Shown: piece by piece, positions 39,098 to 47,127 of the stretch
Numbering within the stretch: position 1 is the stretch's first letter
Layout: every line of letters begins with the position of its first letter
Source: Pseudomonas viridiflava
GTDB taxonomy: Bacteria > Pseudomonadota > Gammaproteobacteria > Pseudomonadales > Pseudomonadaceae
DNA length: 50,058 nt
Reading direction: 5' to 3'
Assembly (NCBI RefSeq): GCF_001642795.1
Contig: NZ_LKEH01000025.1
Coordinates: 60,121 to 110,178, forward strand
Made by a program: the position numbers and the translations under genes
Notes under the pieces: model-generated
Seen by the model: only the letters and a program-made list of their open reading frames with translations
The model's database searches: none
What the model was told of the DNA's origin: nothing

Positions 39098-39499
39098 ATG
39101 AGAGCAACATCCAGGGGCTTTACGCTGATCGAACTCATGATCGTCGTGGCGATTGTCGGTATCCTTGCGGCGGTGGCTTACCCCAGTTACACCGAGTACG
39201 TGAGACGCACCCATCGCGCCGAAATTGCCAGCCTGCTGTCCGAGCAGACCCAGGCGCTGGAGCGTTTTTATTCCCGCAGCGGTACTTACGCGGGCGCACA
39301 AGGTCTGAGCCTGGGAAACACCTATTACGGTATTGTCTCTGTGCTGAACGCCTCCGACTTCACTCTGACGGCGACGCCCAACGGCAACGCGATGATGAAT
39401 GGCGACAAGTGCGGCAGTTTCGTCATCAAGAACACGGGCGAGTACAGCAACACCGGCGCGTCCAGCGGTGTGACGAAGAAAGACTGCTGGGGCCGATAA
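39098..39499 (+). CDS. pilE: Type IV pilus minor pilin PilE
   Basis: 133 residues from ATG 39098 with GGGA 10 nt upstream; the ATG at 39068 lies inside pilY1. Leader MRATSRG, mature [20 protein letters not shown] with Glu5, then [20 protein letters not shown], typical of the PilE minor pilin that links the priming complex to the major pilin. C-terminal cysteines (GDKCGSF, KDCWGR) form the D-region disulfide. There is no pilY2 between pilY1 and pilE, unlike P. aeruginosa. Confidence 0.92.
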   Translation: MRATSRGFTLIELMIVVAIVGILAAVAYPSYTEYVRRTHRAEIASLLSEQTQALERFYSRSGTYAGAQGLSLGNTYYGIVSVLNASDFTLTATPNGNAMMNGDKCGSFVIKNTGEYSNTGASSGVTKKDCWGR

Positions 39500-39526
39500 C
39501 CCTTTTCAACTTGCCCAGAGAGCAAA

Positions 39527-40639
39527 ATGCCCAAGCAACACGTAGTGATCGTCGGCGGTGGTGTGATCGGTTTGCTGACGGCCTTCAATCTGGCATCGTC
39601 GCATATGAGCGTCGTGCTGCTGGACAGGTCAGGCGTGGGGCTCGAGTCTTCATGGGCAGGCGGGGGGATCGTTTCTCCGCTCTACCCATGGCGCTACAGC
39701 CCGGCAGTGACCGCGCTGGCGCACTGGTCTCAGGATTTCTATCCGCATCTGGGCGAACGGCTTTTCAAGCAGACGGGTCTTGATCCGGAAGTTCATACCA
39801 CCGGTTTGTACTGGCTGGACCTGGATGACGAACAGCAGGCGCTCGACTGGGCGGTACGGGAAAACCGACCGCTGAGCAGCGTTGATATCTCTGCGGTGCA
39901 TGATGCAGTGCCGGTGCTCGGGCAGGGGTATTCCCGGGCCATCCATATGGCTGACGTGGCCAATGTGCGTAACCCCCGACTGGTCAAATCCCTCAAGGCC
40001 GCCTTGCTGGCGATGCCGAATGTCGAGATTCGCGAGCAGTGCGAGGTCACTGGCTTCGTGCGTCGTCATGACAGAATCGAGGGTGTGAAGACGACGTCGG
40101 GCGATGTGCTCGCTGACCGGGTGATTCTTGCTGCGGGCGCCTGGAGCGGTGAGCTGCTGAAACACCTTGGCCTGGAGCTGCCAGTCGAGCCGGTCAAAGG
40201 TCAGATGATCCTCTACAAGTGCGCGTCGGATTTTCTGCCCAGCATGGTGTTGGCGAAAGGGCGATACGCGATTCCCCGGCGTGACGGGCATATCCTGATT
40301 GGCAGCACGCTGGAACACGCGGGTTTCGACAAGACCACGACTGAGGTGGCGCTGGAAAGCCTCAAGGCCTCGGCTGTCGAGCTGATTCCGGCATTGGCGG
40401 ACGCCGAGCCAGTTGCCCAGTGGGCGGGGCTGCGTCCGGGTTCGCCGGAAGGCATTCCATTCATTGGCCCCGTGCCCGGCTTCGAAGGGCTGTGGCTCAA
40501 CTGCGGTCATTACCGCAACGGCCTGGTGCTGGCGCCTGCATCGTGCCAGTTGCTCGCTGATTTATTACTGGAGCATGAGCCGATCATTGATCCGGCGCCG
40601 TATGCACCGCAAGGGCGTATGACGCCCGCCCGGATATAA
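39527..40639 (+). CDS. thiO: Glycine oxidase (thiamine biosynthesis), FAD-dependent
   Basis: 370 residues. The dinucleotide-binding motif VVIVGGGVIGLLTAFNLA opens the protein; GRYAIPRRDGHILIGSTLEH and GLRPGSPEGIPFIGPVPGFE are ThiO/DAO-family blocks. ThiO oxidises glycine to an iminoacetate used for the thiazole of thiamine. No other thi genes are adjacent; in P. aeruginosa this gene (PA4548) also lies in the pil cluster. GAGAGCAAA precedes ATG 39527. It stands downstream of pilE by 27 nt, so transcription could extend from the pil operon. Confidence 0.92.
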   Translation: MPKQHVVIVGGGVIGLLTAFNLASSHMSVVLLDRSGVGLESSWAGGGIVSPLYPWRYSPAVTALAHWSQDFYPHLGERLFKQTGLDPEVHTTGLYWLDLDDEQQALDWAVRENRPLSSVDISAVHDAVPVLGQGYSRAIHMADVANVRNPRLVKSLKAALLAMPNVEIREQCEVTGFVRRHDRIEGVKTTSGDVLADRVILAAGAWSGELLKHLGLELPVEPVKGQMILYKCASDFLPSMVLAKGRYAIPRRDGHILIGSTLEHAGFDKTTTEVALESLKASAVELIPALADAEPVAQWAGLRPGSPEGIPFIGPVPGFEGLWLNCGHYRNGLVLAPASCQLLADLLLEHEPIIDPAPYAPQGRMTPARI

Positions 40640-40702
40640 GCTGCGCTTTCGTCGATAAAATTTAGCTTGCTGGATAGACGCGGTTTTTCTTGGGGGGCAC
40701 CA

Positions 40703-40719
40703 CCACGTCTTAAACGTGG
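40703..40719 (+). terminator. Small hairpin between thiO and pilR
   Basis: CCACGT / ACGTGG with a 5-nt loop, between convergent genes, without a T tract. Weak terminator candidate only. Confidence 0.3.
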
Positions 40720-40744
40720 CGCTGTCGCGCGGCAAATACGGACC

Positions 40745-40757
40745 GTGGGAGGCGGCT
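40745..40757. repeat. Truncated REP half-element
   Basis: GTGGGAGGCGGCT equals the first 13 nt of the REP arms at 4439, 24845; the rest and the partner arm are missing. It lies between convergent thiO and pilR. Confidence 0.6.
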
Positions 40758-40802
40758 ATTTAGCGTTGTGTCAGGGGCCTTTAAACACCCGCGCCTTCGC
40801 GC

Positions 40803-42143
40803 TCAATCCAGCCCCAGCTTCTTCAATCGATAACGCATCGACCTGAATGACAGGCTCAGCCGCTGGGCTGCCGCTGTGCGGTTCCAGCGGGTTTCTTCCA
40901 GGGCCTGAAGAATCAGTTTGCGCTCGATGCCTTCCAGGTAATCTTCCAGATTGTCGATGTCGGCCAGGTTCGGGCCGTCGGTTTCCTGTGGTCTGGCAGA
41001 CTCGGCCAGGCGCAGGTCGGATGCGTGGATTTCGTCGTTCTCGCACAGCGTGTAGGCACGCTCCAGCATGTTTTCCAGCTCACGAACGTTGCCGGGAAAA
41101 CGATAGTTTTTCAGCGTATCCAGTGCCTGGGCGTCGAGTCTGGCGGCGGGCAGGCCGCTGTTGTTCGCCAGACGCTGCAGGACGATGGCGGCCAGTTGGT
41201 CGATGTCTTCGCGACGCTCGCGCAGCGACGGTACGCGCAATTCGATGACGTTCAATCGGTAATACAGATCCTGCCGGAAGCGTCCTGCGGCCACCTCCAC
41301 GTTCAGGTCCTTGTGGGTCGCACAGAGAATCCGGACATCCACCACCTGTTCCTGCTGACCGCCAACGCTGCGGATGGACTTCTCCTGTATCGCGCGCAGC
41401 AGTTTGACCTGCATGGCCAGCGGCAGATCGGCCACCTCGTCCAGAAACAGCGTGCCGTTCTGTGCCGCCTGGAATAGCCCCGGCTTGTCTTCATGGGCAC
41501 CGGTGAAGCTGCCTTTGCGATGCCCGAAGAATTCGCTTTCCATCAGGTCGGAAGGAATGGCGCCGCAGTTGACCGGCACGAAGGGTTTCTCTCCGCGTGG
41601 CCCTTGTTCGTGAATCAACCTGGCCACCAGCTCCTTGCCGCTGCCGGACTCGCCGCTGATGTAAACGGGGGCCTGACTGCGCGCCAGTTTGGCGATCTGG
41701 CTGCGCAGTGTACGCATGGGCGGCGAATCGCCCAGCAGGCGATTATCCAGGGTGCGTACCGGCTGTACGACGGGTGTGAGGCGTAGAGCGCTGTTGACCA
41801 GTTCACGCAGGCGACCGAGGTCTACCGGTTTGGTCAGAAAGTCGAACGCACCGGCCTTGAGCGCGTGGATAGCAGTATCCAGACTGCCATGCGCGGTGAT
41901 CATCGCCACCGGAACGTGAGCGAAGTTCTGCTGGATATGCTGCACCAGCTCGAGGCCGTTGCCGTCCGGCAGGCGCATGTCCGTCAGGCACAGGTCGAAT
42001 GCTTCGCGAGCCAGACACTGACGTGCCTCGGCGACGTTGCAGGCGCTGCGGGTGTCGAGCTTCATCCGGCCCAGAGTGATCTCCAGGAGTTCGCGAATGT
42101 CCGGCTCATCGTCGACGATCAGGATCTTTTGCCGTGGGGTCAT
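40803..42143 (-). CDS. pilR: Sigma-54-dependent response regulator PilR
   Basis: 446 residues from ATG 42143, 2 nt after the pilS stop. The receiver domain (1-120) has the phosphoacceptor D55 in LCLTDMRLPDG and K in LTKPVDL. The central AAA+ domain has GESGSGKE, the sigma-54 contact loop GSFTGAHEDKPG and LFLDEVADLPL; VRELENMLERA follows. The C-terminal Fis-type helix-turn-helix is RWNRTAAAQRLSLSFRSMRY. PilR activates the major pilin gene pilA with RpoN (family knowledge). Cotranscribed with pilS. Confidence 0.96.
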   Translation of the reverse strand: MTPRQKILIVDDEPDIRELLEITLGRMKLDTRSACNVAEARQCLAREAFDLCLTDMRLPDGNGLELVQHIQQNFAHVPVAMITAHGSLDTAIHALKAGAFDFLTKPVDLGRLRELVNSALRLTPVVQPVRTLDNRLLGDSPPMRTLRSQIAKLARSQAPVYISGESGSGKELVARLIHEQGPRGEKPFVPVNCGAIPSDLMESEFFGHRKGSFTGAHEDKPGLFQAAQNGTLFLDEVADLPLAMQVKLLRAIQEKSIRSVGGQQEQVVDVRILCATHKDLNVEVAAGRFRQDLYYRLNVIELRVPSLRERREDIDQLAAIVLQRLANNSGLPAARLDAQALDTLKNYRFPGNVRELENMLERAYTLCENDEIHASDLRLAESARPQETDGPNLADIDNLEDYLEGIERKLILQALEETRWNRTAAAQRLSLSFRSMRYRLKKLGLD

Positions 42144-42145
42144 GT

Positions 42146-43738
42146 TCAGCTCGGTTTGAACGGGTGGGCGAAGGTAATCCGCATGCAACTGCCGCCACCT
42201 TCCCGAGGGGCGTAGTCCAGGTGGGCCTGATTGCTTTCGCATAACTCGCGCGACAGGTAGAGGCCAAGGCCCGTCCCTTTGCTTTCGGTGGTGAAGAACG
42301 GTTCGAACAATCTGCTCAGGTGCTTCTCGCTGACGCCGGGGCCGTCATCCAGAACCTCCAGCGTCGGCAGATCGCTTTTGCGGTCGTGATACAGCCTCAG
42401 CAGCACCTGTGCGGCAGGGTGGTCCTGACGACTGTAGCGCAGGCCGTTCTGCAGCAGGTTGGTGACTACCTGATTCAACTGCTCGGGGTCCATGCGCGTG
42501 GTCAGCATGCCGACACCGATTTCGGTCTCGACCCGCTGGTCAGGCAGGGCGGTGCTGCGAAACTCCGCAACAAAGTCTTCCAGCCAGTTTTTCAGATCAA
42601 GCAGTTCACGCTGGGCTTCACGTCGTCTGGACAGTTGCAGCACGTTCTCGATGACCAGATTGATCCGCCGTGACTGGTCATGAATGATCTGCCCTAGACG
42701 CCGGTCTGGCGCGGTCAGTTCTTCTGACTCGTTCAGCAACTGCGCTGCATGGCTGACAGCGCCGAGCGGGTTGCGGATTTCATGAGCGATGCCGGCGGTC
42801 AGGCGGCCCAGTGCGGCAAGCTTGAGCTGCTGGGCCTGATGGGCAACCTGCGACAGGTCTTCCAGGAAGATCAGGGTCTGCAACTGATCGCCTCGGTTGA
42901 CCGCCGCAAAGCTGGGCTGCAGCTCTGGCCCGATGGCAGAAGTCGAGAGACTGCGCGGCACCATGACCGGGTTGATCAGCCAGTGGCGCAGGCGATCCAC
43001 CAACTGCGGGCAGTAATGGTCGATCACTTCGCCGACCAACTGCTCATGCCCCAGCAGGTTCAGCGCGCCCTGATTGGCCAGCAGCACCTGACGGCGCGCA
43101 TCCAGTACCAGAATGCCGGTGCGCATGCGTTGCAGAATCAGGGCGTTGAGTTCTTCAAGGTTATCGACATCGGCAGCACGCTGCTTGGCCAACACTTCGC
43201 TGTTCAACATGCGCGCCGTGAGTGCCTGGACCAGCATGGCGGCAGCGAAGCACATGGCGCCCAGCAACCCAGCCTGCACGTAGTCGCTGGAAACCGATGG
43301 CGTCCCGAGGCTGATGTAGAAGGTCAGGTAAATGATGCCGATGGCCGAGACTGCCGCGATCAGCAGCCCGATGCGGCCACGCAACAGTACATTACTGATC
43401 GCGACCGACGCGATCAGCAGGTTGCCTATACCGCTCGAAGGACCTCCGGCCGCGTAGAAAAGGCCAGACAGCATGATCGCGTCTGCCAGCGCCAGACTGA
43501 AGAGGTGAGACTGACGACTCGGCCGCTCCAGCAGCACCACCACCAGGATATTGGACACCAGATACAGCCAGCAGCCTGCGCGAAACAGGTTCGGGTTGGC
43601 CATCTGCAACAGTTCGGTGTCCAGGCTGCTGGAAATCAGCGATACCAGCAGGACACCGATGACGAGGCGATAAAGGTGATAAAGCCGCAGGATCCGTTGC
43701 GCTTGGGCGGTGCCGAGCGAAAGGGGCTCAGCGGTCAC
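42146..43738 (-). CDS. pilS: Membrane sensor histidine kinase PilS
   Basis: 530 residues from GTG 43738, overlapping the upstream gene by 11 nt, with no clear Shine-Dalgarno, so translation may be coupled. About six hydrophobic helices cover residues 20-175. A PAS-like region lies near 200-300, the phosphoacceptor His (near 319) is in GRLTAGIAHEIRNPLGAVSH, and the ATPase part shows VVTNLLQNGLRYS (N box), DDGPGV and GTGLGLYLSRELCE (G boxes). PilS phosphorylates and dephosphorylates PilR and senses the major pilin within the membrane in P. aeruginosa. Confidence 0.95.
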   Translation of the reverse strand: MTAEPLSLGTAQAQRILRLYHLYRLVIGVLLVSLISSSLDTELLQMANPNLFRAGCWLYLVSNILVVVLLERPSRQSHLFSLALADAIMLSGLFYAAGGPSSGIGNLLIASVAISNVLLRGRIGLLIAAVSAIGIIYLTFYISLGTPSVSSDYVQAGLLGAMCFAAAMLVQALTARMLNSEVLAKQRAADVDNLEELNALILQRMRTGILVLDARRQVLLANQGALNLLGHEQLVGEVIDHYCPQLVDRLRHWLINPVMVPRSLSTSAIGPELQPSFAAVNRGDQLQTLIFLEDLSQVAHQAQQLKLAALGRLTAGIAHEIRNPLGAVSHAAQLLNESEELTAPDRRLGQIIHDQSRRINLVIENVLQLSRRREAQRELLDLKNWLEDFVAEFRSTALPDQRVETEIGVGMLTTRMDPEQLNQVVTNLLQNGLRYSRQDHPAAQVLLRLYHDRKSDLPTLEVLDDGPGVSEKHLSRLFEPFFTTESKGTGLGLYLSRELCESNQAHLDYAPREGGGSCMRITFAHPFKPS

Positions 43739-43967
43739 GTGCCGCCGGGCCTTCTAGCCTGTGCGCCTCGCTGCAGTACCATTGTTGTTCCTGGTTCAAT
43801 GCACGATCACGAGGAAGATGAACGCCGCACTGGGCGCAACGCACCATGGGCGCTGCGGTGGTGTCGGACGGTGCCGGACGTGATTTTGGTTTCGGGGGAT
43901 TGAGCAGCCGCTTGATGAACCAGACCACCACCGCGATCAACGCGGCCCACATTAATAACCGAAGCAT
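43728..43967 (-). CDS. Small membrane-anchored zinc-ribbon-like protein (PP0621 family)
   Basis: 79 residues from ATG 43967 (MLRLLMWAALIAVVVWFIKR); an upstream in-frame start would add 31 residues of terminator-derived sequence. One N-terminal membrane helix (about 2-18), a proline/lysine linker, then CAQCGVHLPRDRALNQEQQW followed by YCSEAH, a likely CxxC...CxxxH zinc site facing the cytoplasm. I recall this family as PP0621 after the P. putida protein. Function unknown. Its stop lies 11 nt inside pilS, suggesting coupling to the two-component system. Confidence 0.75.
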   Translation of the reverse strand: MLRLLMWAALIAVVVWFIKRLLNPPKPKSRPAPSDTTAAPMVRCAQCGVHLPRDRALNQEQQWYCSEAHRLEGPAARDR

Positions 43968-44041
43968 GACTACCAGCTTAGTGAGTTGAGTCTGCGCAGT
44001 GTAGCCAAGGAGCAGGCGGGCGGACAGAGGCGAATGCGCAT

Positions 44042-44073
44042 AAAAAAAGAGGCCTTGCAAAGGCCTCTTTTTT
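44042..44073 (-). terminator. Rho-independent terminator of bamD
   Basis: AGAGGCCTT / AAGGCCTCT stem with a tiny loop flanked by A7 and T6 runs; it starts 18 nt beyond the bamD stop codon. Confidence 0.9.
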
Positions 44074-44090
44074 CGTGAGTCGGGTTCGAA

Positions 44091-45113
44091 TCAGTCGAAC
44101 AGACCCAGTGTCATGTAGCTGAACCAGGAACGGCTCTTGGTGCCTTTCTCTTCGGCTTCTTTCTCGGCCTGCTCATCCAGCTCTGCCTGGTTTTCCGGCA
44201 GCAGCTCTTTCGGGATGGCGTCCTTGGCTTCCTGATACTGCTTCTTGATGTCCTGATCGGCACGGGTTTCACCCGGTGGCAGCGGCGCACTACCGCTGAT
44301 CAGGCCCAGCGTCGCCTTGGACAGCCACGAACGGTTGTCCGCTTCGGCCTGGCGAGGGGTGAACTCGCCGTTGTCCAGCTGCGGATGGTTCGGGTAGTTG
44401 GTTTTCAGGACTTCGAGGCTGGTCGCTGCCAGATCATCGAGGTGCAGCCGCTGGTACGACTCGACCATGACGGCCAGGCCATCACCGACGGACGGCGTTT
44501 CCTGGAAGTTTTCGACCACATAACGACCGCGGTTGGCAGCGGCGACGTAGGCCTGACGGGTCAGGTAATAGTCAGCTACGTGAATTTCGTACGAAGCCAG
44601 CAGGTTACGCAGGTAGATCATGCGCTGCTTGGCGTCGGGCGAATAACGGCTGTTCGGGAAGCGGCTGGTCAGTTGCGCGAACTCGTTGAACGAGTCGCGG
44701 GCAGCGCCCGGGTCACGCTTGGTCTGGTCCAGCGGCAGGAAGCGCGCCAGCAGGCCGACGTCCTGGTCGAACGAGGTCAGGCCTTTCATGTAGTAGGCGT
44801 AATCGACGTTCGGATGCTGCGGATGCAGACGAATGAAGCGCTCGGCGGCAGATTTCGCTGCTTCCGGTTCTCCGTTCTTGTAGTTGGAGTAGATCAGCTC
44901 AAGCTGGGCCTGGTCGGCGTAGCGACCGAACGGATAGCGAGATTCCAGCGCCTTGAGCTTCTCAGTGGCACTGTTATAGCTGTTATTGCCCAGGTCGGCC
45001 TGCGCCTGCTGGTACAGCTCGACTTCGCTGAGGTTTTCGTCGATGACTTCCTTCGACGAACAGGCCGCAGTCAATGCGAGGATGGCGATCAGCAGCAGGT
45101 GTTTCACTTGCAT
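44091..45113 (-). CDS. bamD: Outer membrane protein assembly factor BamD
   Basis: 340 residues from ATG 45113 ([20 protein letters not shown]); the open frame extends 28 codons further but only this start gives the lipoprotein signal. Lipobox LTAAC, lipidated C18. The N-terminal two-thirds carry TPR-like repeats ([40 protein letters not shown]). BamD is the essential lipoprotein of the BAM complex that folds outer-membrane beta-barrels. The C-terminal 90 residues, rich in acidic and lysine residues ([20 protein letters not shown]) and ending in [11 protein letters not shown], extend beyond E. coli BamD (245 residues), as is usual in Pseudomonas. Formerly comL; diverges from rluD. Confidence 0.96.
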   Translation of the reverse strand: MQVKHLLLIAILALTAACSSKEVIDENLSEVELYQQAQADLGNNSYNSATEKLKALESRYPFGRYADQAQLELIYSNYKNGEPEAAKSAAERFIRLHPQHPNVDYAYYMKGLTSFDQDVGLLARFLPLDQTKRDPGAARDSFNEFAQLTSRFPNSRYSPDAKQRMIYLRNLLASYEIHVADYYLTRQAYVAAANRGRYVVENFQETPSVGDGLAVMVESYQRLHLDDLAATSLEVLKTNYPNHPQLDNGEFTPRQAEADNRSWLSKATLGLISGSAPLPPGETRADQDIKKQYQEAKDAIPKELLPENQAELDEQAEKEAEEKGTKSRSWFSYMTLGLFD

Positions 45114-45262
45114 GGCGGCTTGCGTCCCTATAACGGCCTGCTGTCTTGGGCGGGGCCGTCCTGTTATGATGAGCGCCCCGCGATACCGGCGGGACAAAAG
45201 ACGCCGTATTTAACCACAAGCGCGCTGCCGAAACCAAAGGCTAGCCGCCACCTAGTCTGGTC

Positions 45263-46225
45263 ATGTCCGAAAATATAGAACTCCGCGCAGAGGTGCCGTC
45301 CGAATTGGGCGGTCAACGCCTCGATCAAGTCGCCGCACAATTATTCGCTGAGCACTCGCGCTCGCGCCTTTCCGCCTGGATCAAGGACGGCCGCCTGACT
45401 GTGGACGGTGGCGTTCTGCGCCCGCGTGACATCGTGCATGGTGGTGCCATTCTTGAACTGATTGCCGAGCAGGAGGCCCAGGGTGAATGGGTCGCTCAGG
45501 ACATCGAACTGGATATCGTCTACGAAGACGACCAGATCCTGGTCATCAACAAGCCTGCGGGCCTGGTGGTACACCCGGCTGCCGGTCACGCCGACGGCAC
45601 GTTGCTCAATGCCCTGTTGCACCACGTGCCGGACATCATCAATGTTCCGCGCGCCGGCATCGTGCACCGTCTGGACAAGGACACCACCGGTCTGATGGTG
45701 GTCGCCAAGACGATTCAGGCGCAGACCCAACTGGTCACCCAGTTGCAGAGTCGCAGCGTGAGCCGTATTTATGAATGCATCGTGATCGGTGTCGTGACCG
45801 CAGGCGGCAAGATTGACGCGCCGATCGGCCGTCACGGCCAGCAGCGCCAACGCATGGCGGTGATGGAAGGCGGCAAGCAGGCGGTGAGTCATTACCGTGT
45901 GCTGGAACGCTTCCGTTCGCACACCCATGTGCGGGTCAAGCTGGAAACCGGTCGTACGCACCAGATTCGCGTGCACATGGCGCACATCAACTACCCGCTG
46001 GTCGGCGATCCTGCCTATGGTGGTCGTTTCCGCATTCCGCCTGCTGCCAGCCTGACCATGGTCGATTCGCTCAAGACCTTCCCGCGTCAGGCACTGCATG
46101 CGCGCTTCCTGGAGCTGGATCACCCAATCACCGGTAAGCGCATGAGCTGGGAATCGCCACTGCCTGACGACTTCGTCTGGCTGCTGTCGCTGCTCAAGCA
46201 GGATCGTGAGGCGTTCATCGGGTGA
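45263..46225 (+). CDS. rluD: 23S rRNA pseudouridine(1911/1915/1917) synthase
   Basis: 320 residues. S4 RNA-binding domain near 15-75 (GGQRLDQVAAQLFAEHSRSR), then the RluA-type catalytic core with HRLDKDTTGLMVVAK, D138 being the nucleophile, and LETGRTHQIRVHMAHINYPL. RluD makes the helix-69 pseudouridines of 23S rRNA at the subunit interface. ATG 45263 is chosen because it gives the family start. It overlaps pgeF by 4 nt (GTGA). Confidence 0.96.
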   Translation: MSENIELRAEVPSELGGQRLDQVAAQLFAEHSRSRLSAWIKDGRLTVDGGVLRPRDIVHGGAILELIAEQEAQGEWVAQDIELDIVYEDDQILVINKPAGLVVHPAAGHADGTLLNALLHHVPDIINVPRAGIVHRLDKDTTGLMVVAKTIQAQTQLVTQLQSRSVSRIYECIVIGVVTAGGKIDAPIGRHGQQRQRMAVMEGGKQAVSHYRVLERFRSHTHVRVKLETGRTHQIRVHMAHINYPLVGDPAYGGRFRIPPAASLTMVDSLKTFPRQALHARFLELDHPITGKRMSWESPLPDDFVWLLSLLKQDREAFIG

Positions 46226-46950
46226 ATGACTGGCTGATACCTGACTGGCCCGCGCCAGCGCAGATCAAGTCTTGCGTCACCACCCGCTCGGGCGGGGCCA
46301 GTCAGGCTCCGTTCGATACCTTCAATCTCGGCGATCACGTTGACGACAGCCCACAGGCCGTTGCCAGCAATCGATCTGCTCTGACTTCCAGCCTCAACGC
46401 CCAGCCCGCCTGGTTACGCCAGGTGCATGGTGTGGTCGTTGCGCATGCGGATCCTTCGTGCGTCATGGAAGCCGATGCCAGCTGGACGGACACGCCCGGC
46501 GTCGCCTGCACCATCATGACCGCCGATTGCCTGCCCGCGCTGTTCTGTCGCCGTGACGGCACTCGGGTCGCTGCCGCGCATGCGGGTTGGCGTGGTCTGG
46601 CAGCAGGTGTTCTGGAGGCGACAGCCGACAGCCTGCAGGTTGCGCCTGAGGACGTGATGGTCTGGCTTGGCCCTGCAATCGGTCAGCCTTCGTTCGAAGT
46701 CGGGCCAGAGGTTCGCGAAGCCTTCGTCAGTCAGCATGCTGAAACGGCCGAAGCGTTCATCGCCAGTGCCAAAGCCGGTCGATTCATGGCCGACATTTAT
46801 ACGCTGGCGCGCCTGCGGCTGGCGGCGCATGGCATCTCTTCTGTTTATGGTGGCGGGTTCGATACCTTCACCGATTCGCGCTTCTTCTCCTATCGCCGTG
46901 CAGCCCACACCGGCCGATTTGCCTCGCTGATCTGGATCGATCACGCCTGA
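46222..46950 (+). CDS. pgeF: Polyphenol oxidase-like / peptidoglycan editing factor PgeF (YfiH)
   Basis: 242 residues from GTG 46222, overlapping the rluD stop in GTGA (coupled translation likely). DUF152/laccase-fold protein with the metal-binding residues in VHGVVVAHAD, TADCLPALFC and AAAHAGWRGLAAGVLEAT; GPAIGQPSFEVGPEVREAF follows. YfiH in E. coli removes misincorporated residues from peptidoglycan precursors; relatives act as purine nucleosidases or laccases, so the exact activity here is inferred. The position after rluD matches many gamma-proteobacteria. Confidence 0.92.
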   Translation: MNDWLIPDWPAPAQIKSCVTTRSGGASQAPFDTFNLGDHVDDSPQAVASNRSALTSSLNAQPAWLRQVHGVVVAHADPSCVMEADASWTDTPGVACTIMTADCLPALFCRRDGTRVAAAHAGWRGLAAGVLEATADSLQVAPEDVMVWLGPAIGQPSFEVGPEVREAFVSQHAETAEAFIASAKAGRFMADIYTLARLRLAAHGISSVYGGGFDTFTDSRFFSYRRAAHTGRFASLIWIDHA

Positions 46951-47019
46951 CACTGCTCTTTTGCGCAAGCCAGCTAGGCTTGCCTGAGCGTGAGGCTGAT
47001 CCACATCAATCGAGTCAGT

Positions 47020-47047
47020 CTTGAAACACGCAGAATTGCCCGCATCT
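47020..47047 (+). promoter_or_regulatory. Heat-shock (sigma-32) promoter of clpB
   Basis: CTTGAAA (47020-47026), a 13-nt spacer and CCGCATCT (47040-47047) fit the RpoH consensus CTTGAAA-N13-15-CCCCATnT with one mismatch. It lies 80 nt upstream of the clpB ATG. Confidence 0.8.
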
Positions 47048-47127
47048 ATTGCGCATCCATAAGTGTTTCAGCAGGTTTTCGTCACAGGTGTGTTCATTGC
47101 TCCGGCCTGCTCTAAAGGAAGGTGACT

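Noticed and set aside
45121..45180. TATGAT at 45165 as a promoter for rluD
   Set aside because: No -35 element at an acceptable distance; kept out of the feature list.
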